Shown here one piece after another: positions 1 to 8,482 of a stretch of DNA of 64,000 bases. Origin of the DNA: Pandoraea vervacti (GTDB lineage Bacteria; Pseudomonadota; Gammaproteobacteria; Burkholderiales; Burkholderiaceae); assembly GCF_000934605.2 (NCBI RefSeq), contig NZ_CP010897.2, positions 5,084,001-5,148,000 of the forward strand, written 5' to 3'. Each line of letters opens with the position of its first letter. The first letter of the stretch is position 1. The notes beneath the pieces were generated by a model, which saw only the letters and a program-made list of their open reading frames with translations, did no database searches and had not been told where the DNA came from. Both the position numbers and the translations under genes were made by a program.

Positions 1-1429
1 CGTCCAGATCGTTCGACGGTTCGTCGAGCAGCAACACGTTGCCGCCGGAGATCAACGTCTTGGCCATGTGCAGACGACCACGCTCACCACCGGAGAGCGA
101 TCCGACCTGCTTCTGCTGGTCCGAACCCTTGAAGTTGAAGCGGCCGATATAGGCCCGCGACGGCGTTTCGTACTTGCCCACCGTCAGCACGTCGGCGCCG
201 CCCGAGATCTCTTCGAACACGGTCTTGGTGCCGTCGAGCGCATCGCGGCTCTGATCGACGTATGCCATCTTGACCGTCGGCCCGACCTTGATCTCACCGC
301 TGTCCGGCTGCTCGCGGCCCGTGAGCATCTTGAAGAAGGTCGACTTACCGGCACCGTTCGGGCCGATGATGCCGACGATCGCGCCCGGCGGCACCGTGAA
401 GCTCAGATCGTCGATCAGCAAACGGTCGCCGAAAGCCTTCGAGACGTTCTTGAACTCGATCACTTCGTTACCCAGACGCTCACCCACCGGGATGAAGATC
501 TCCTGGGTCTCGTTGCGCTTCTGGTATTCCTGGCTGTTCAGTTCGTCGAAACGGGCGAGACGCGCCTTCGACTTCGCCTGACGACCCTTCGGGTTCTGAC
601 GCACCCACTCGAGTTCCTTCTTGAGCGCCTTCTGACGGGCCGACTCGCTCGCCTCTTCCTGCTTCAGGCGTTGCTCCTTCTGATCGAGCCACGAGCTGTA
701 GTTGCCCTTCCAGGGAATGCCGTGGCCCCGGTCGAGTTCGAGAATCCACTCGGCGGCGTTATCGAGGAAATAGCGATCGTGGGTCACGGCAACGACCGTG
801 CCAGGGAAGCGCGTGAGGAACTGTTCGAGCCAATCGACCGATTCGGCGTCCAGGTGGTTCGTCGGTTCGTCGAGCAGGAGCATGTCCGGCTTGGAGAGCA
901 GCAAGCGGGCGAGCGCCACGCGACGCTTCTCACCACCGGAGAGCACGCCGATCTTGGCGTCCCACGGCGGCAGGCGCAGGGCGTCGGCGGCCACTTCCAG
1001 CGTCTGCTCGATATTGTTGCCGTCGCTTGCCGCGAGGATGGCTTCGTACTTGGCCTGCTCGGCCGCCAACGCGTCGAAGTCGGCATCCGGCTCGGCGTAG
1101 GCGGCATAGATTTCGTCGAGCTTCGTGCGGGCCTCCATGATTTCGCCCATGCCGCCTTCCACGGCTTCGCGCACGGTCTGCTCGGGATCGAGTTGCGGCT
1201 CCTGCGGCAGATAACCGATGTTCAGGTTCGCCATCGGAATCGCTTCGCCCTCGATCTCCTTGTCGACGCCCGCCATGATCTTGAGCAGCGTCGATTTGCC
1301 CGAGCCGTTCAGACCCAGCACGCCGATCTTGGCCCCCGGGAAGAACGACAGGGAGATGTCCTTGAGGATGTGACGCTTGGGCGGCACGATCTTGCCCACG
1401 CGGTTCATGCTGAATACGTACTGTGCCAT
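1..1429 (-). CDS. ettA: Energy-dependent translational throttle protein EttA (ABC-F ATPase), 3' end outside window
   Basis: Translation from the ATG at 1429 begins MAQYVFSMNRVGKIVPPK, the usual EttA start. Two ABC cassettes are visible. The first has Walker A GLNGSGKS near residue 40, signature LSGGEKRR and Walker B MLLLDEPTNHLDAES. The second has Walker A GPNGAGKS, signature LSGGERGR and a last visible DEPSNDLD Walker B. The charged linker between them (rich in Lys, Arg and Glu, near residues 240-320) is the ABC-F P-site tRNA interaction motif. EttA binds the ribosomal E site and gates entry into elongation according to ATP/ADP. The gene runs off the left edge, so roughly the last 80 residues are missing. 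Family assignment is firm. Confidence 0.96.
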   Translation of the reverse strand, partial: MAQYVFSMNRVGKIVPPKRHILKDISLSFFPGAKIGVLGLNGSGKSTLLKIMAGVDKEIEGEAIPMANLNIGYLPQEPQLDPEQTVREAVEGGMGEIMEARTKLDEIYAAYAEPDADFDALAAEQAKYEAILAASDGNNIEQTLEVAADALRLPPWDAKIGVLSGGEKRRVALARLLLSKPDMLLLDEPTNHLDAESVDWLEQFLTRFPGTVVAVTHDRYFLDNAAEWILELDRGHGIPWKGNYSSWLDQKEQRLKQEEASESARQKALKKELEWVRQNPKGRQAKSKARLARFDELNSQEYQKRNETQEIFIPVGERLGNEVIEFKNVSKAFGDRLLIDDLSFTVPPGAIVGIIGPNGAGKSTFFKMLTGREQPDSGEIKVGPTVKMAYVDQSRDALDGTKTVFEEISGGADVLTVGKYETPSRAYIGRFNFKGSDQQKQVGSLSGGERGRLHMAKTLISGGNVLLLDEPSNDLD

Positions 1430-1495
1430 TCGGCTTTCCTGATCCTGAAACGGTTATGACGACTCACGGGCGAGCGCCAGATAGCGGCAAGTTTA

Positions 1496-1927
1496 TCAAA
1501 GCGCAGCACGTGCAGCATCGGGCGCATCGATGACGAGGTCCGCGCCCGCATACGCGCAGCATGGCAGCAACCATCCGTCGCGCTTTTCGTCGCGAGACAG
1601 ACCCGGCCACTCGATCCGATACGTTACCGGTGCACTCGCGCCCCCCGGATGCGCCTGGCACAGGCATGCGCGACACGTCCCATTTCGGCACAGACTCGGC
1701 AATTTGATGCCCGCCGCCTGTGCAGCGAGCAGGATCGGGGTGTCGAGCGGCGCCTCGAACTGCCATCCGGACGGCATGAGCGTGACGCGGTAAGTCGAAA
1801 CGTTGCGCACCGCAGCGGTCGCGTCGCTCGACGCGGCGTCCACGGGCTTGGCCGAAACGTGGGTCGAAACGTGGGCCGAAGCGTCGGATTGGGGAACGTC
1901 TGAATGGGAACGGGGCACGGCAGGCAA
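1496..1927 (-). CDS. 2Fe-2S ferredoxin-type iron-sulfur protein
   Basis: A 143-residue reading with a plant-type 2Fe-2S domain in its second half. Cys80, Cys85 and Cys88 form the C-x4-C-x2-C cluster loop (CRNGTCRAC) and the fourth ligand is Cys123 or Cys124 (LPCC). The first 40 residues are low-complexity and may not be translated: the longest start is TTG at 1927, in-frame GTG codons follow (the first at 1918), and no ATG precedes the domain. Ferredoxins of this size act as electron carriers or redox partners; no partner gene is adjacent. It is divergent from the MazG-like gene, which starts 80 bp away. The start codon is the weak point of this call. Confidence 0.75.
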   Translation of the reverse strand: MPAVPRSHSDVPQSDASAHVSTHVSAKPVDAASSDATAAVRNVSTYRVTLMPSGWQFEAPLDTPILLAAQAAGIKLPSLCRNGTCRACLCQAHPGGASAPVTYRIEWPGLSRDEKRDGWLLPCCAYAGADLVIDAPDAARAAL

Positions 1928-2007
1928 TGCGCTACGGGAATCGGATCGCTACACGGCGCATCTTGCGCCAACGCGCTACCATAACCCACTTTCGAGTCCC
2001 GAATCCC

Positions 2008-2388
2008 ATGTCCGAAGCCCCGAAGGTCGATGCGGCCACCGACGCATCATCAGGTCCCGCCGCGCATCTCGTCGATACCGCCGGGCTGCGCGCCGAACTG
2101 CAAGCGTTCGCCGATGCCCGCGACTGGCATCAGTACCATACGCCCAAGAACCTCGCGATGGCGCTGTCGGTCGAAGTCGCCGAGCTTGTCGAGATTTTTC
2201 AGTGGCATACGGACGCGCAGGCCAAGGCCGTCATGCAATCGAGCGAGGCGCGTCACGTCGAGCAGGAGCTTGCCGACATCACGATGTACCTCGTGCGTCT
2301 GGCGACGGTGCTCGGCATCGATCTGAACCGTGCGGTGGCCGACAAGCTTGTCATGAACGCGCAGAAGTATCCGGCGCCGAAGACATAA
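2008..2388 (+). CDS. MazG-like nucleotide pyrophosphohydrolase
   Basis: 126 residues from the ATG at 2008 (MSEAPKVDA). An upstream in-frame extension to 1927 exists but would overlap the divergent ferredoxin gene. The all-alpha NTP pyrophosphatase signature is clear: EVAELVEIFQW gives the ExxE metal ligands and ELADITMYLVRLA gives the following (E/D)xxD helix. The tryptophans at RDWHQYH and at FQWHT match the MazG/dCTPase RS21-C6 type, which hydrolyses non-canonical or excess (d)NTPs to monophosphates. This is a house-cleaning enzyme of normal length. The exact nucleotide substrate cannot be read from sequence. Confidence 0.88.
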   Translation: MSEAPKVDAATDASSGPAAHLVDTAGLRAELQAFADARDWHQYHTPKNLAMALSVEVAELVEIFQWHTDAQAKAVMQSSEARHVEQELADITMYLVRLATVLGIDLNRAVADKLVMNAQKYPAPKT

Positions 2389-2501
2389 AACGCCACGGCG
2401 AACGGCAACGATGCAGCGAATTGCACGTGCGCCCCTTGCAATCGGGCGACGCGCCCGCATAACCGCCAACGTCCGCCCCCGAATTCCGATCAGACACCCT
2501 T

Positions 2502-3722
2502 ATGTCTCAATCCTCTCAAGCTTCGCAGGCTCCCCGGACGCCGCCCGGCACGGGACACGCGCATGGCAAGCCGTCGAAGCGCACATTGCCCGCACGACCG
2601 CGCTGGTTGATGCTCGCCATCATCGCGCTGTTGCATGCCTATATCGGCTGGCGCCTGCTCACGCCACTGCCGGTCGCCGTCGGCTGGAAGGTCCTTGGCG
2701 GGCTGTGGCTCGTCGCCTCGACCGTGCTCATTCCGCTGGGCCTGATGAGTCGCGCCATCCAGAAAGAGCCGTTGGCGACATTGCTGACGTGGGCCGGCAT
2801 GACGGCCATCGGCGTCTTTTCGTCGCTTTTCGTGCTCACCTTGCTGCGCGACGTCGTGCTTGGCGTGGCAATGGCCTTCTCGGCGCTCGATGCACAACTC
2901 GTCGCGCGCTCGGCCGTGATCGTGCTGCTGCTCACCGCCGCCTCGACGATATTGGGCTTCTACAATGCACGGCGCCTTGCGCGCGTGGTCGAGATCGACG
3001 TCCCCATCGCGGGCCTGCCGACAGCGCTCACAGGCTTCACCATTGTGCAGTTAAGCGACATTCACGTGAGTTCGACGATTCGACGCCGTTATATCGAAGC
3101 CATCGTCGAAGCATCGAATGCGCTCAAGCCGGATCTCGTCGCCATCACCGGCGATCTGGTCGATGGCGGCGTACCGGCATTGCGAGATCACATCGCGCCG
3201 CTGGGCCAACTCGTGTCCCGTCATGGCACGTACGTTTGCACCGGCAACCACGAGTACTACTCGGGCGCACCGGCTTGGGTGGCGGAATTGCGCCGCATCG
3301 GCCTGACCGTGCTCGAAAACGAGCATGTGGTGCTCGAACATGAAGGGGCGTCGCTTACGGTGGCCGGTGTCACCGACTTCACCGCCCATCACTTCGATGA
3401 GGCAAAGCGCAGCGATCCGGCCGCCGCCGTCGCCGGGGCGCCCGAAGGCGTACCGCGCGTGCTGCTCGCGCACCAACCGCGCAGCGCGCCGGCGGCACAG
3501 GCCGCCGGCTTCGATCTGCAACTCTCCGGACATACGCACGGCGGACAATTCTGGCCGTGGATGTATTTCGTGCCTCTGCAACAGCCCTTCGTACACGGGC
3601 TTCATCGGCTCGGCCGTCTGGCCATCTACGTGAGCCGGGGCACAGGGTACTGGGGACCTCCGAAACGATTCGGGGCACCCTCGGAAATCACTCGCATCCG
3701 GCTCGTGCCGGGCAAGGCCTGA
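2502..3722 (+). CDS. Membrane-anchored metallophosphoesterase (YkuE/YaeI-like)
   Basis: 406 residues. Four hydrophobic segments span about residues 30-155 (starting RWLMLAIIALL, then VLGGLWLVAS, AGMTAIGVFSSLF and VIVLLLTAAST). A calcineurin-like phosphoesterase domain follows from about residue 180. All metal-binding blocks are present: QLSDIHVS, ITGDLVDG, CTGNHEYY, LLAHQPR and SGHTHGGQFWP. The catalytic domain should face one side of the inner membrane. Relatives remove phosphate or phospholipid headgroups, for example in lipid A precursors, but the substrate here is not determined. The stop is 4 bp before the ATG of the acylphosphatase-like gene, so the two are probably co-transcribed. Confidence 0.9.
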   Translation: MSQSSQASQAPRTPPGTGHAHGKPSKRTLPARPRWLMLAIIALLHAYIGWRLLTPLPVAVGWKVLGGLWLVASTVLIPLGLMSRAIQKEPLATLLTWAGMTAIGVFSSLFVLTLLRDVVLGVAMAFSALDAQLVARSAVIVLLLTAASTILGFYNARRLARVVEIDVPIAGLPTALTGFTIVQLSDIHVSSTIRRRYIEAIVEASNALKPDLVAITGDLVDGGVPALRDHIAPLGQLVSRHGTYVCTGNHEYYSGAPAWVAELRRIGLTVLENEHVVLEHEGASLTVAGVTDFTAHHFDEAKRSDPAAAVAGAPEGVPRVLLAHQPRSAPAAQAAGFDLQLSGHTHGGQFWPWMYFVPLQQPFVHGLHRLGRLAIYVSRGTGYWGPPKRFGAPSEITRIRLVPGKA

Positions 3723-3726
3723 CGCC

Positions 3727-4023
3727 ATGAAAACGCTTTCGACCAGCCCATCGCTGGAAACCGTGTCCGTGCGACTGCGCGGCAACATTCAAGGTGTGGG
3801 TTACCGCCAGGCGGCCGTACGCGAAGGCCATTTGATCGGTGTACGCGGCTGGGTGCAGGCGCTGCCGGAAGGAGACATCCTCGCGATGGTCCAGGGCACG
3901 CCGGATCAGGTCGACAAAATGCTCGAATGGATGCGTCACGGGCCACCGGGCGCGCGCGTGACAGCGTTCGAAAGCGAAGTGGAGTACACCAGCCGACGCT
4001 TCGACCGGTTCCAGCAACTCTGA
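3727..4023 (+). CDS. Acylphosphatase-like protein, catalytic Asn replaced
   Basis: 98 residues, the standard acylphosphatase length, with the alpha/beta sandwich pattern and the phosphate-binding loop QGVGYRQ (Arg27). In active family members a GWV-x-N strand supplies the catalytic Asn; here the segment reads GWVQALPEG, so Ala45 occupies that place. The later QGTPDQVDKMLEWMRHGPP segment is normal for the family. The fold call is strong, but hydrolysis of acyl phosphates is doubtful. It follows the metallophosphoesterase by 4 bp and is followed by the broken acetyltransferase. Confidence 0.85.
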   Translation: MKTLSTSPSLETVSVRLRGNIQGVGYRQAAVREGHLIGVRGWVQALPEGDILAMVQGTPDQVDKMLEWMRHGPPGARVTAFESEVEYTSRRFDRFQQL

Positions 4024-4058
4024 CGCCACGCGCGGGGAGAGCCTTCCCGCCTTCGACC

Positions 4059-4538
4059 ATGCCCATGCCGACGCCTACGCCCATCACCCGCCGCGCGAAC
4101 GACGAGGACGCACCGCGCATCGTCGCGCGACTCGCGCAACCGGGCTACGAAACGCCGATCGACATCGTTCGTCGCAACATCGCCCTATCGGCATTGGACG
4201 GCGACGACGCGGCCTTCGTGGCCATCGACGAAAACGCGGAAATCGTGGGATGTATCGGGTTGCACGCACTCACCATGTTCCGTCTGGCGGGGCGCCTTGG
4301 GCGCATTACGGCGCTGGTGGTGGAGGAAAATGGCGAGGCTCGGGCGTCGGGCACGCGCTGATGGCGGCCGCTCACGCGTGAAATTCAACGAGCAATCGTA
4401 CGAAGAAAGCAGTGCGAGAAGTTCGAAGTGACGAGCAGCGACCATCGGGTCGCCGCACATCGCTTCTATGCGCGCCACGGCTATGCCCGCGATGGGCAGC
4501 GCCTTGCGCGCAAAAGCCAGACGTCGACGCTGACTTAA
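4059..4538 (+). pseudogene. GNAT family N-acetyltransferase, two compensating frameshifts
   Basis: The frame starting at ATG 4059 reads through an N-terminal GNAT half (RRANDEDAPRIVARL, then ENAEIVGCIGLHAL and GRITALVVEEN) and hits a stop at 4358-4360. The acetyl-CoA binding motif RGSGVGHALMAAA is found in another frame from about 4334. After a stop at 4377-4379 the original frame resumes near 4380 with EIQRAIVRRK, KFEVTSSDHRVAAH and RFYARHGYARDGQ, ending at TAA 4538. So one base is missing near 4331-4334 and one is extra near 4371-4379. Either the gene is dead or there are two sequencing errors. Its last 4 bases overlap the convergent infA stop. Confidence 0.82.
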
Positions 4539-4756
4539 TTCTTGTGACGGTAGTTGATGCGGCCCTTGCTCAGATCATAGGGCGACATTTCCAGCGTCAC
4601 GCGGTCACCCGCCAGAATGCGGATGCGGTTCTTTTGCATGCGACCGCTCGCATATGCCACCACTTCCACGCCGTTTTCGAGCGTGACGCGAAAGCGATTG
4701 TCCGGCAGCACATCCGAGACGTGTCCGCTGAATTCGATCAGTTCTTCCTTGGCCAA
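4535..4756 (-). CDS. infA: Translation initiation factor IF-1 (second-type paralogue)
   Basis: 73 residues, MAKEELIEFSGHV at the start and SPYDLSKGRINYRHKN at the end. This is the complete S1/OB-fold protein IF-1, which occupies the ribosomal A site during initiation. The protein has no ribosomal-protein neighbours (no rpmJ, rpsM or secY), so it is not the copy inside the spc/alpha ribosomal operon that these bacteria normally have; it matches the diverged stand-alone IF-1 of Burkholderiales. That a second copy exists elsewhere is family knowledge, not visible here. The start ATG at 4756 is unambiguous. Confidence 0.93.
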   Translation of the reverse strand: MAKEELIEFSGHVSDVLPDNRFRVTLENGVEVVAYASGRMQKNRIRILAGDRVTLEMSPYDLSKGRINYRHKN

Positions 4757-5354
4757 TATCGTGTCCTCTTGAGGGGGCCGCTCGCGAGGGGCGCAGCACC
4801 CGTGTTACTGAAAGTTCGTTCGCCAATACCGTCCCCGCACCCTGAATGTTGCGGGGGTGCACATCGAACGCCAAAAGGAGCCTACCCGGTGGACCGGCCA
4901 TCAAGGCATGCGGTGCACCGAAAAGCGGCGATGGTTCGAAGGAGCAAGGCACATTGCGGCAGTGCCGCAACGACGAGCAGTGCGTGTCGGGAGGGCGAAG
5001 ACCGGGTCGGTCTGCGTCATCGGCACAGCGAGTGATCCGGCTCGCAGGACAGGGCTGTCAGCGGCGCCGATAAAGCATTTCGCGATCGTCAGGCGATGAT
5101 CGGCGAATTTTCGCCGATCCCGCTAGGATACGCCTTTCTCCGTTGCTCGTGTGGAAAAAATGGCTCCGAGACGTCCATTTGCGCGATTTTGTCGCCCTTT
5201 TGTGACGCAATGCATCAACCGGCAGGCCTGACGCCCCGCTCGCCCCCGTCGGGCGTCGCTCGGACACGCAGTTGACTCGGGGTGAACGCGAATGTGACGC
5301 GCAGCGCGCACTCATCTATGCTGTAAGTACCCGTAGCCCGCAGGAGGAAAGACC
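4757..5354. other. Long intergenic region; hairpin in the probable infA leader
   Basis: No reading here looks like a gene: candidates on either strand are rich in Arg, Pro and Ser and resemble no family. On the infA side a GC-rich hairpin (7-bp stem at 4833-4839 and 4850-4856, 10-base loop) lies 77-100 bases upstream of the infA start, where a 5' leader would be. On the other side an AGGAGG ribosome site (5342-5347) precedes the CBS gene. The length is compatible with divergent promoters, but I cannot place -35/-10 boxes with confidence. Confidence 0.4.
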
Positions 5355-5831
5355 ATGAAAACAGTCGCTCAGATCCTGAAGTCCAAACCGGTCGACACGG
5401 TATACAAAGTGCGTCCGACCGATTCGGTACTCGATGCCTTGACCCTGATGGCCGAAGCGCGGATCGGCGCGGTGCTGGTAAGCGAGGACGACCGCGCCAT
5501 CGTCGGCATCTTCACCGAACGGGATTACGCCCGAAAAGTCGCGCTCATGGGCCGGACCTCGGTCAACACACCGGTGCGTGACGTCATGACCGCCGCCGTG
5601 CGCTACGTGAGCCCGGAGCAGACCAACGAAGAGTGCATGTCGCTCATGACCCAGCATCGTATCCGCCACCTGCCGGTCATGAAAGACGGCGAGCTGGTCG
5701 GCCTGCTCTCCATTGGCGATCTGGTCAAAGCCATCATCACCGAGCAGCAATTCACCATCGACCAGCTCGAGAACTACATCATGGGCGGCAGCGCCGCCCT
5801 GATCGGCACATCGCCCTCCCGGCCAAGCTGA
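5355..5831 (+). CDS. Tandem CBS-domain protein
   Basis: 158 residues made almost entirely of two CBS motifs, about residues 8-65 (VRPTDSVLDALTLMAEARIG, VGIFTERDYARKV) and 75-135 (MTAAVRYVSPEQT, HRIRHLPVMKDGELVGLLS, then IGDLVKAII). CBS pairs form Bateman modules that bind adenosyl ligands. Stand-alone ones in beta-proteobacteria have no fixed enzyme partner and are often stress-related. A strong ribosome site lies 8 bases before ATG 5355. It is monocistronic, closed by a terminator at 5893. Specific function unknown. Confidence 0.9.
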   Translation: MKTVAQILKSKPVDTVYKVRPTDSVLDALTLMAEARIGAVLVSEDDRAIVGIFTERDYARKVALMGRTSVNTPVRDVMTAAVRYVSPEQTNEECMSLMTQHRIRHLPVMKDGELVGLLSIGDLVKAIITEQQFTIDQLENYIMGGSAALIGTSPSRPS

Positions 5832-5892
5832 TCGGTCGAGCCAGCCGCCCACGCCATCGCCGGACATAACGCCGACAGCGTAATCAGGGATA

Positions 5893-5921
5893 CGGCGCTT
5901 CGTTCGGAAGCGCCGTTTTTT
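5893..5921 (+). terminator. Rho-independent terminator after the CBS gene
   Basis: Perfect 8-bp stem CGGCGCTT/AAGCGCCG with a 7-base loop followed by six T. It sits 60 bp after the CBS stop and also separates that gene from the convergent MFS gene. Confidence 0.93.
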
Positions 5922-5954
5922 ATGCCGACGCGACGGACCGACGGTGGGTCGGCT

Positions 5955-7448
5955 TCAGAAATCTTCCGCGTCGACGTCGTAGTTCGACGGCTCCCACCGA
6001 ATGGCCAGCAACGCCAGCAAGCCGACGGCAGGCGCCGCGGCGATCACCCAGAAGACCTTCGTCGACAGTGCCGCGGCCAGCACCGGGAACAGGAACAGCG
6101 AGACGGTGGAACTGGCGCGCATGAGCGTCTGGTTAAAGCCCACGCCCACGCCACGCAGCGATGTCGGATAGCTCAGCGACGCGAACGTCATCGAATGCGC
6201 CCCCGGCCCAAAACCCTGCCCCAGCAGGAACAATGCGAGAAAGCCCAGCGCCCACGCCACCTGCGCGGCGCCGGCGGGCTTGCCCACGAGCGCCAGGCCG
6301 ACGAGCGCCGTCAACTGGAACGCATAGCCGAGCACCGTCAACTTCCACGCGCCGACCTTCGGCACGAGACGCACGCCCAGCAGCCCGCCCGTGAATGCGA
6401 ACAGCAGATTCAGCGCCAGCGACATCAGGATCGTGGTGAGCATCGATTGCGCAAGGAAACTGGCGATGATCACCGGCAAACCGAACGCGACCGCGTTGTA
6501 CGCGAACGACGAGGCGACGGCGATAACAGTCGCGAGGGTCGTGCGACGCAGGTAAACGCCCTTGAGCAGCTTGCCGTAATTGCTCCACGCCGCCGGACGT
6601 TTCGGTGCGGCCCGCTCGGCATCGCTGGCCACAACAGCATCGATGCCGTACGAACGCTTGAGGATTTTGGCGGCGGCTTCCAGGTCGCCCTGATTGGCGG
6701 CCCAGACCGGCGATTCGCTCATGTAACGACTGCGAACGGCGATGATCGCCAGCGCCGGAATCGCGCCGAATCCGAGAATGATGCGCCAGAGCAGACCGCT
6801 ATGCGACGCCGGCAGCACCGAGTAGCAAAGCAGCACGAGCAAATAAGACCCGCAGATCGCCGCGTACCACGTCGGGCACCACATCGCCACCCGCGCCGCC
6901 TTGTTGCCACGTCCTTTGAGCTTCGAGAATTCGGCAAGAAACGCCATGGCGACAGGCAAGTCGATGCCCACGCCCAGCCCCATCACAAAGCGTGCTCCCG
7001 CCAGCACATACTCGTTCGGCGCCAGTGCGCAGGCGATGGCCGCGAACACGAAGCACAGCATGTCGGCCATGAACACCCGATAGCGGCCAATCCGGTCAGT
7101 GAAGTAGCCACCGAGGAACGCCCCCACGATCGCACCGAACGTGATCGCGGACGCCACCATGCCCGTGCCCGCCGGAGTGAGCTGGAATTCGCGGGCAACG
7201 TCTTTCAGACCGAAGGCGAGAGCGCCGAGGTCATACGCGTCGAGGAACACCCCGCCAAGGGCGATGGCCACGATCCAGCGGGCATTCGATACGCGGGCGC
7301 CGCCCTCGTTGACGAGTTGGGCGACATCGGCAGCGCAGCGGATGACGGCAGGGCCACCGGCAGAAGTGCCGGAAGCGGCGGAGGCAGACGCGGACTTGGC
7401 GCCCGAAGCTGCCGAGGCGGGGGAGGAGAGGGAGACGTCGACTGACAT
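5955..7448 (-). CDS. MFS transporter, sugar/phosphate-porter-like
   Basis: 497 residues. A Ser/Ala-rich 45-residue cytoplasmic head is followed by about twelve hydrophobic segments. The MFS loop 2-3 motif appears as GGYFTDRIGRYRVFMAD and a sugar-porter-like ESPVWA follows segment 6. DAYDLGALAFGLKDV in segment 1 resembles the family of metabolite:proton symporters that includes phosphate and aromatic acid carriers. The start ATG at 7448 gives the full head; a shorter start is possible because the head is low-complexity. No neighbouring catabolic gene identifies the substrate. Confidence 0.88.
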   Translation of the reverse strand: MSVDVSLSSPASAASGAKSASASAASGTSAGGPAVIRCAADVAQLVNEGGARVSNARWIVAIALGGVFLDAYDLGALAFGLKDVAREFQLTPAGTGMVASAITFGAIVGAFLGGYFTDRIGRYRVFMADMLCFVFAAIACALAPNEYVLAGARFVMGLGVGIDLPVAMAFLAEFSKLKGRGNKAARVAMWCPTWYAAICGSYLLVLLCYSVLPASHSGLLWRIILGFGAIPALAIIAVRSRYMSESPVWAANQGDLEAAAKILKRSYGIDAVVASDAERAAPKRPAAWSNYGKLLKGVYLRRTTLATVIAVASSFAYNAVAFGLPVIIASFLAQSMLTTILMSLALNLLFAFTGGLLGVRLVPKVGAWKLTVLGYAFQLTALVGLALVGKPAGAAQVAWALGFLALFLLGQGFGPGAHSMTFASLSYPTSLRGVGVGFNQTLMRASSTVSLFLFPVLAAALSTKVFWVIAAAPAVGLLALLAIRWEPSNYDVDAEDF

Positions 7449-7925
7449 GAGCGGAACCGGGAAATACAGACACCAAAGGTCGCGATGTTACCGCTTGGTA
7501 CTGACCTCCCCCAAGTGCTTTCTGGTTATATGCTTAGACGAATCCCCCGCCGCCCGCCATGGGCACGTGATTAAGCACCAATAAGCCGCGCCGGAATCCC
7601 AAAATATGAGCGAATCCCGCTCACGCGTTAAGCAATCGCAGAGCATGGCCCCACGTCTCACCGGACGGGAATATCATCGAGGGATGTTTCAAATCGGGCG
7701 CATCGCGCCGCAAACCCGCGTCGTTGCGGGAGATTGCGCCTGCCGAAGTCGTAACGGTCGTCTTTACAGACGCTTACCTTTTCTTACAGCAAAAAGGTCT
7801 GCGGAACCCTACATTCCGCATCGTGGTCGCAATAGATGTGCCACATGGTGCGCCAACCGCCGCAGGCTCGCGGTCGGGGCGTACTGAGAAGAATCAACAC
7901 CTCACGCTCACGAGGACGATCCAAA
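7449..7925. other. Intergenic region between divergent MFS and lipoprotein genes
   Basis: No convincing gene. The part near 7490-7610 is less GC-rich than its surroundings and may hold the promoters for the two divergent genes. An AGGA stretch (about 7912-7915) just before ATG 7926 is the probable ribosome site of the lipoprotein. Confidence 0.4.
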
Positions 7926-8453
7926 ATGAAGATGAAAGCACTTACGGGAATCAGCGCGGCCATGGCCGCTGTCATGTTGGCCGGTTGCGTGGCTCCGGGC
8001 CAGCAATATGGTGGCTATCAGCAACCGGGTTACCAACAGGGCTATCAGCAGGGATACCAGCAACCCGGCTATCAACAGGGTTACCAGCAAGGCTACCAAC
8101 AACCGCAGCAACAAGGCGCGCTGTACGGTACGGTCCAGTCGATCGAGCAGCTCAATGGCCCGAACAACAGCCCGAACATTCTCGGGACGGTGCTGGGTGC
8201 GGCCGCCGGCGGTCTGCTCGGCAACACCATGGGCGGCGGACGCGGTCGCACCGCAACCACCATCGCGGGCGCTGCCCTCGGCGGCATTGCCGGCAACCGT
8301 ATCGAGAACAGCATGGGCGAGCCGAACGTGCTCTACCGCATTACCGTGCGCCTGGACGATGGCCGTGTCGCCACGGTCACGCAAGCGCCGCCGCTGCGCG
8401 TACAGCAAGGCCAGCGTGCCGCCATCTCGAACGACGTGGTGTACCCGTACTGA
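7926..8453 (+). CDS. Glycine-zipper 2TM outer-membrane lipoprotein (SlyB/PcP-like)
   Basis: 175 residues from ATG 7926. A lipoprotein signal peptide ends in the lipobox LAGC, so Cys21 would be lipidated. Residues about 27-65 are a Tyr/Gln/Gly/Pro repeat (units such as YQQGYQQPG). A glycine-zipper membrane domain follows, GTVLGAAAGGLLGNTMGGG and IAGAALGGIAGNRIENSMG, with a small beta tail (YRITVRLDDGRVATVTQ). This architecture is that of the SlyB/17-kDa antigen family, periplasm-facing lipoproteins tied to envelope integrity. The Gln/Tyr repeat is longer than I expect for the family. A terminator follows 30 bp after the stop. Confidence 0.88.
   Translation: MKMKALTGISAAMAAVMLAGCVAPGQQYGGYQQPGYQQGYQQGYQQPGYQQGYQQGYQQPQQQGALYGTVQSIEQLNGPNNSPNILGTVLGAAAGGLLGNTMGGGRGRTATTIAGAALGGIAGNRIENSMGEPNVLYRITVRLDDGRVATVTQAPPLRVQQGQRAAISNDVVYPY
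8012..8112 (+). repeat. Short in-frame tandem repeats encoding YQQGYQQPG units
   Basis: Degenerate 12- to 15-base units of the type TACCAACAGGGC and TATCAGCAACCG repeat about eight times. They keep the reading frame while alternating synonymous codons, which suggests selection on the peptide rather than recent slippage. Confidence 0.8.
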
Positions 8454-8482
8454 TTGTCACGGCAGCATCAACCGTCAACACC

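Noticed and set aside
68..1459. A 463-codon plus-strand frame opposite ettA
   Set aside because: EttA motifs on the minus strand are unmistakable; this is its antisense shadow.
5922..7445. A 507-codon plus-strand frame opposite the MFS gene
   Set aside because: Arg/Gln/His-rich shadow of a membrane protein gene with clear MFS motifs.
8012..8112. Tandem repeats as a possible CRISPR or regulatory array
   Set aside because: The units are coding, of irregular length and without spacers; they encode a Tyr/Gln-rich linker.
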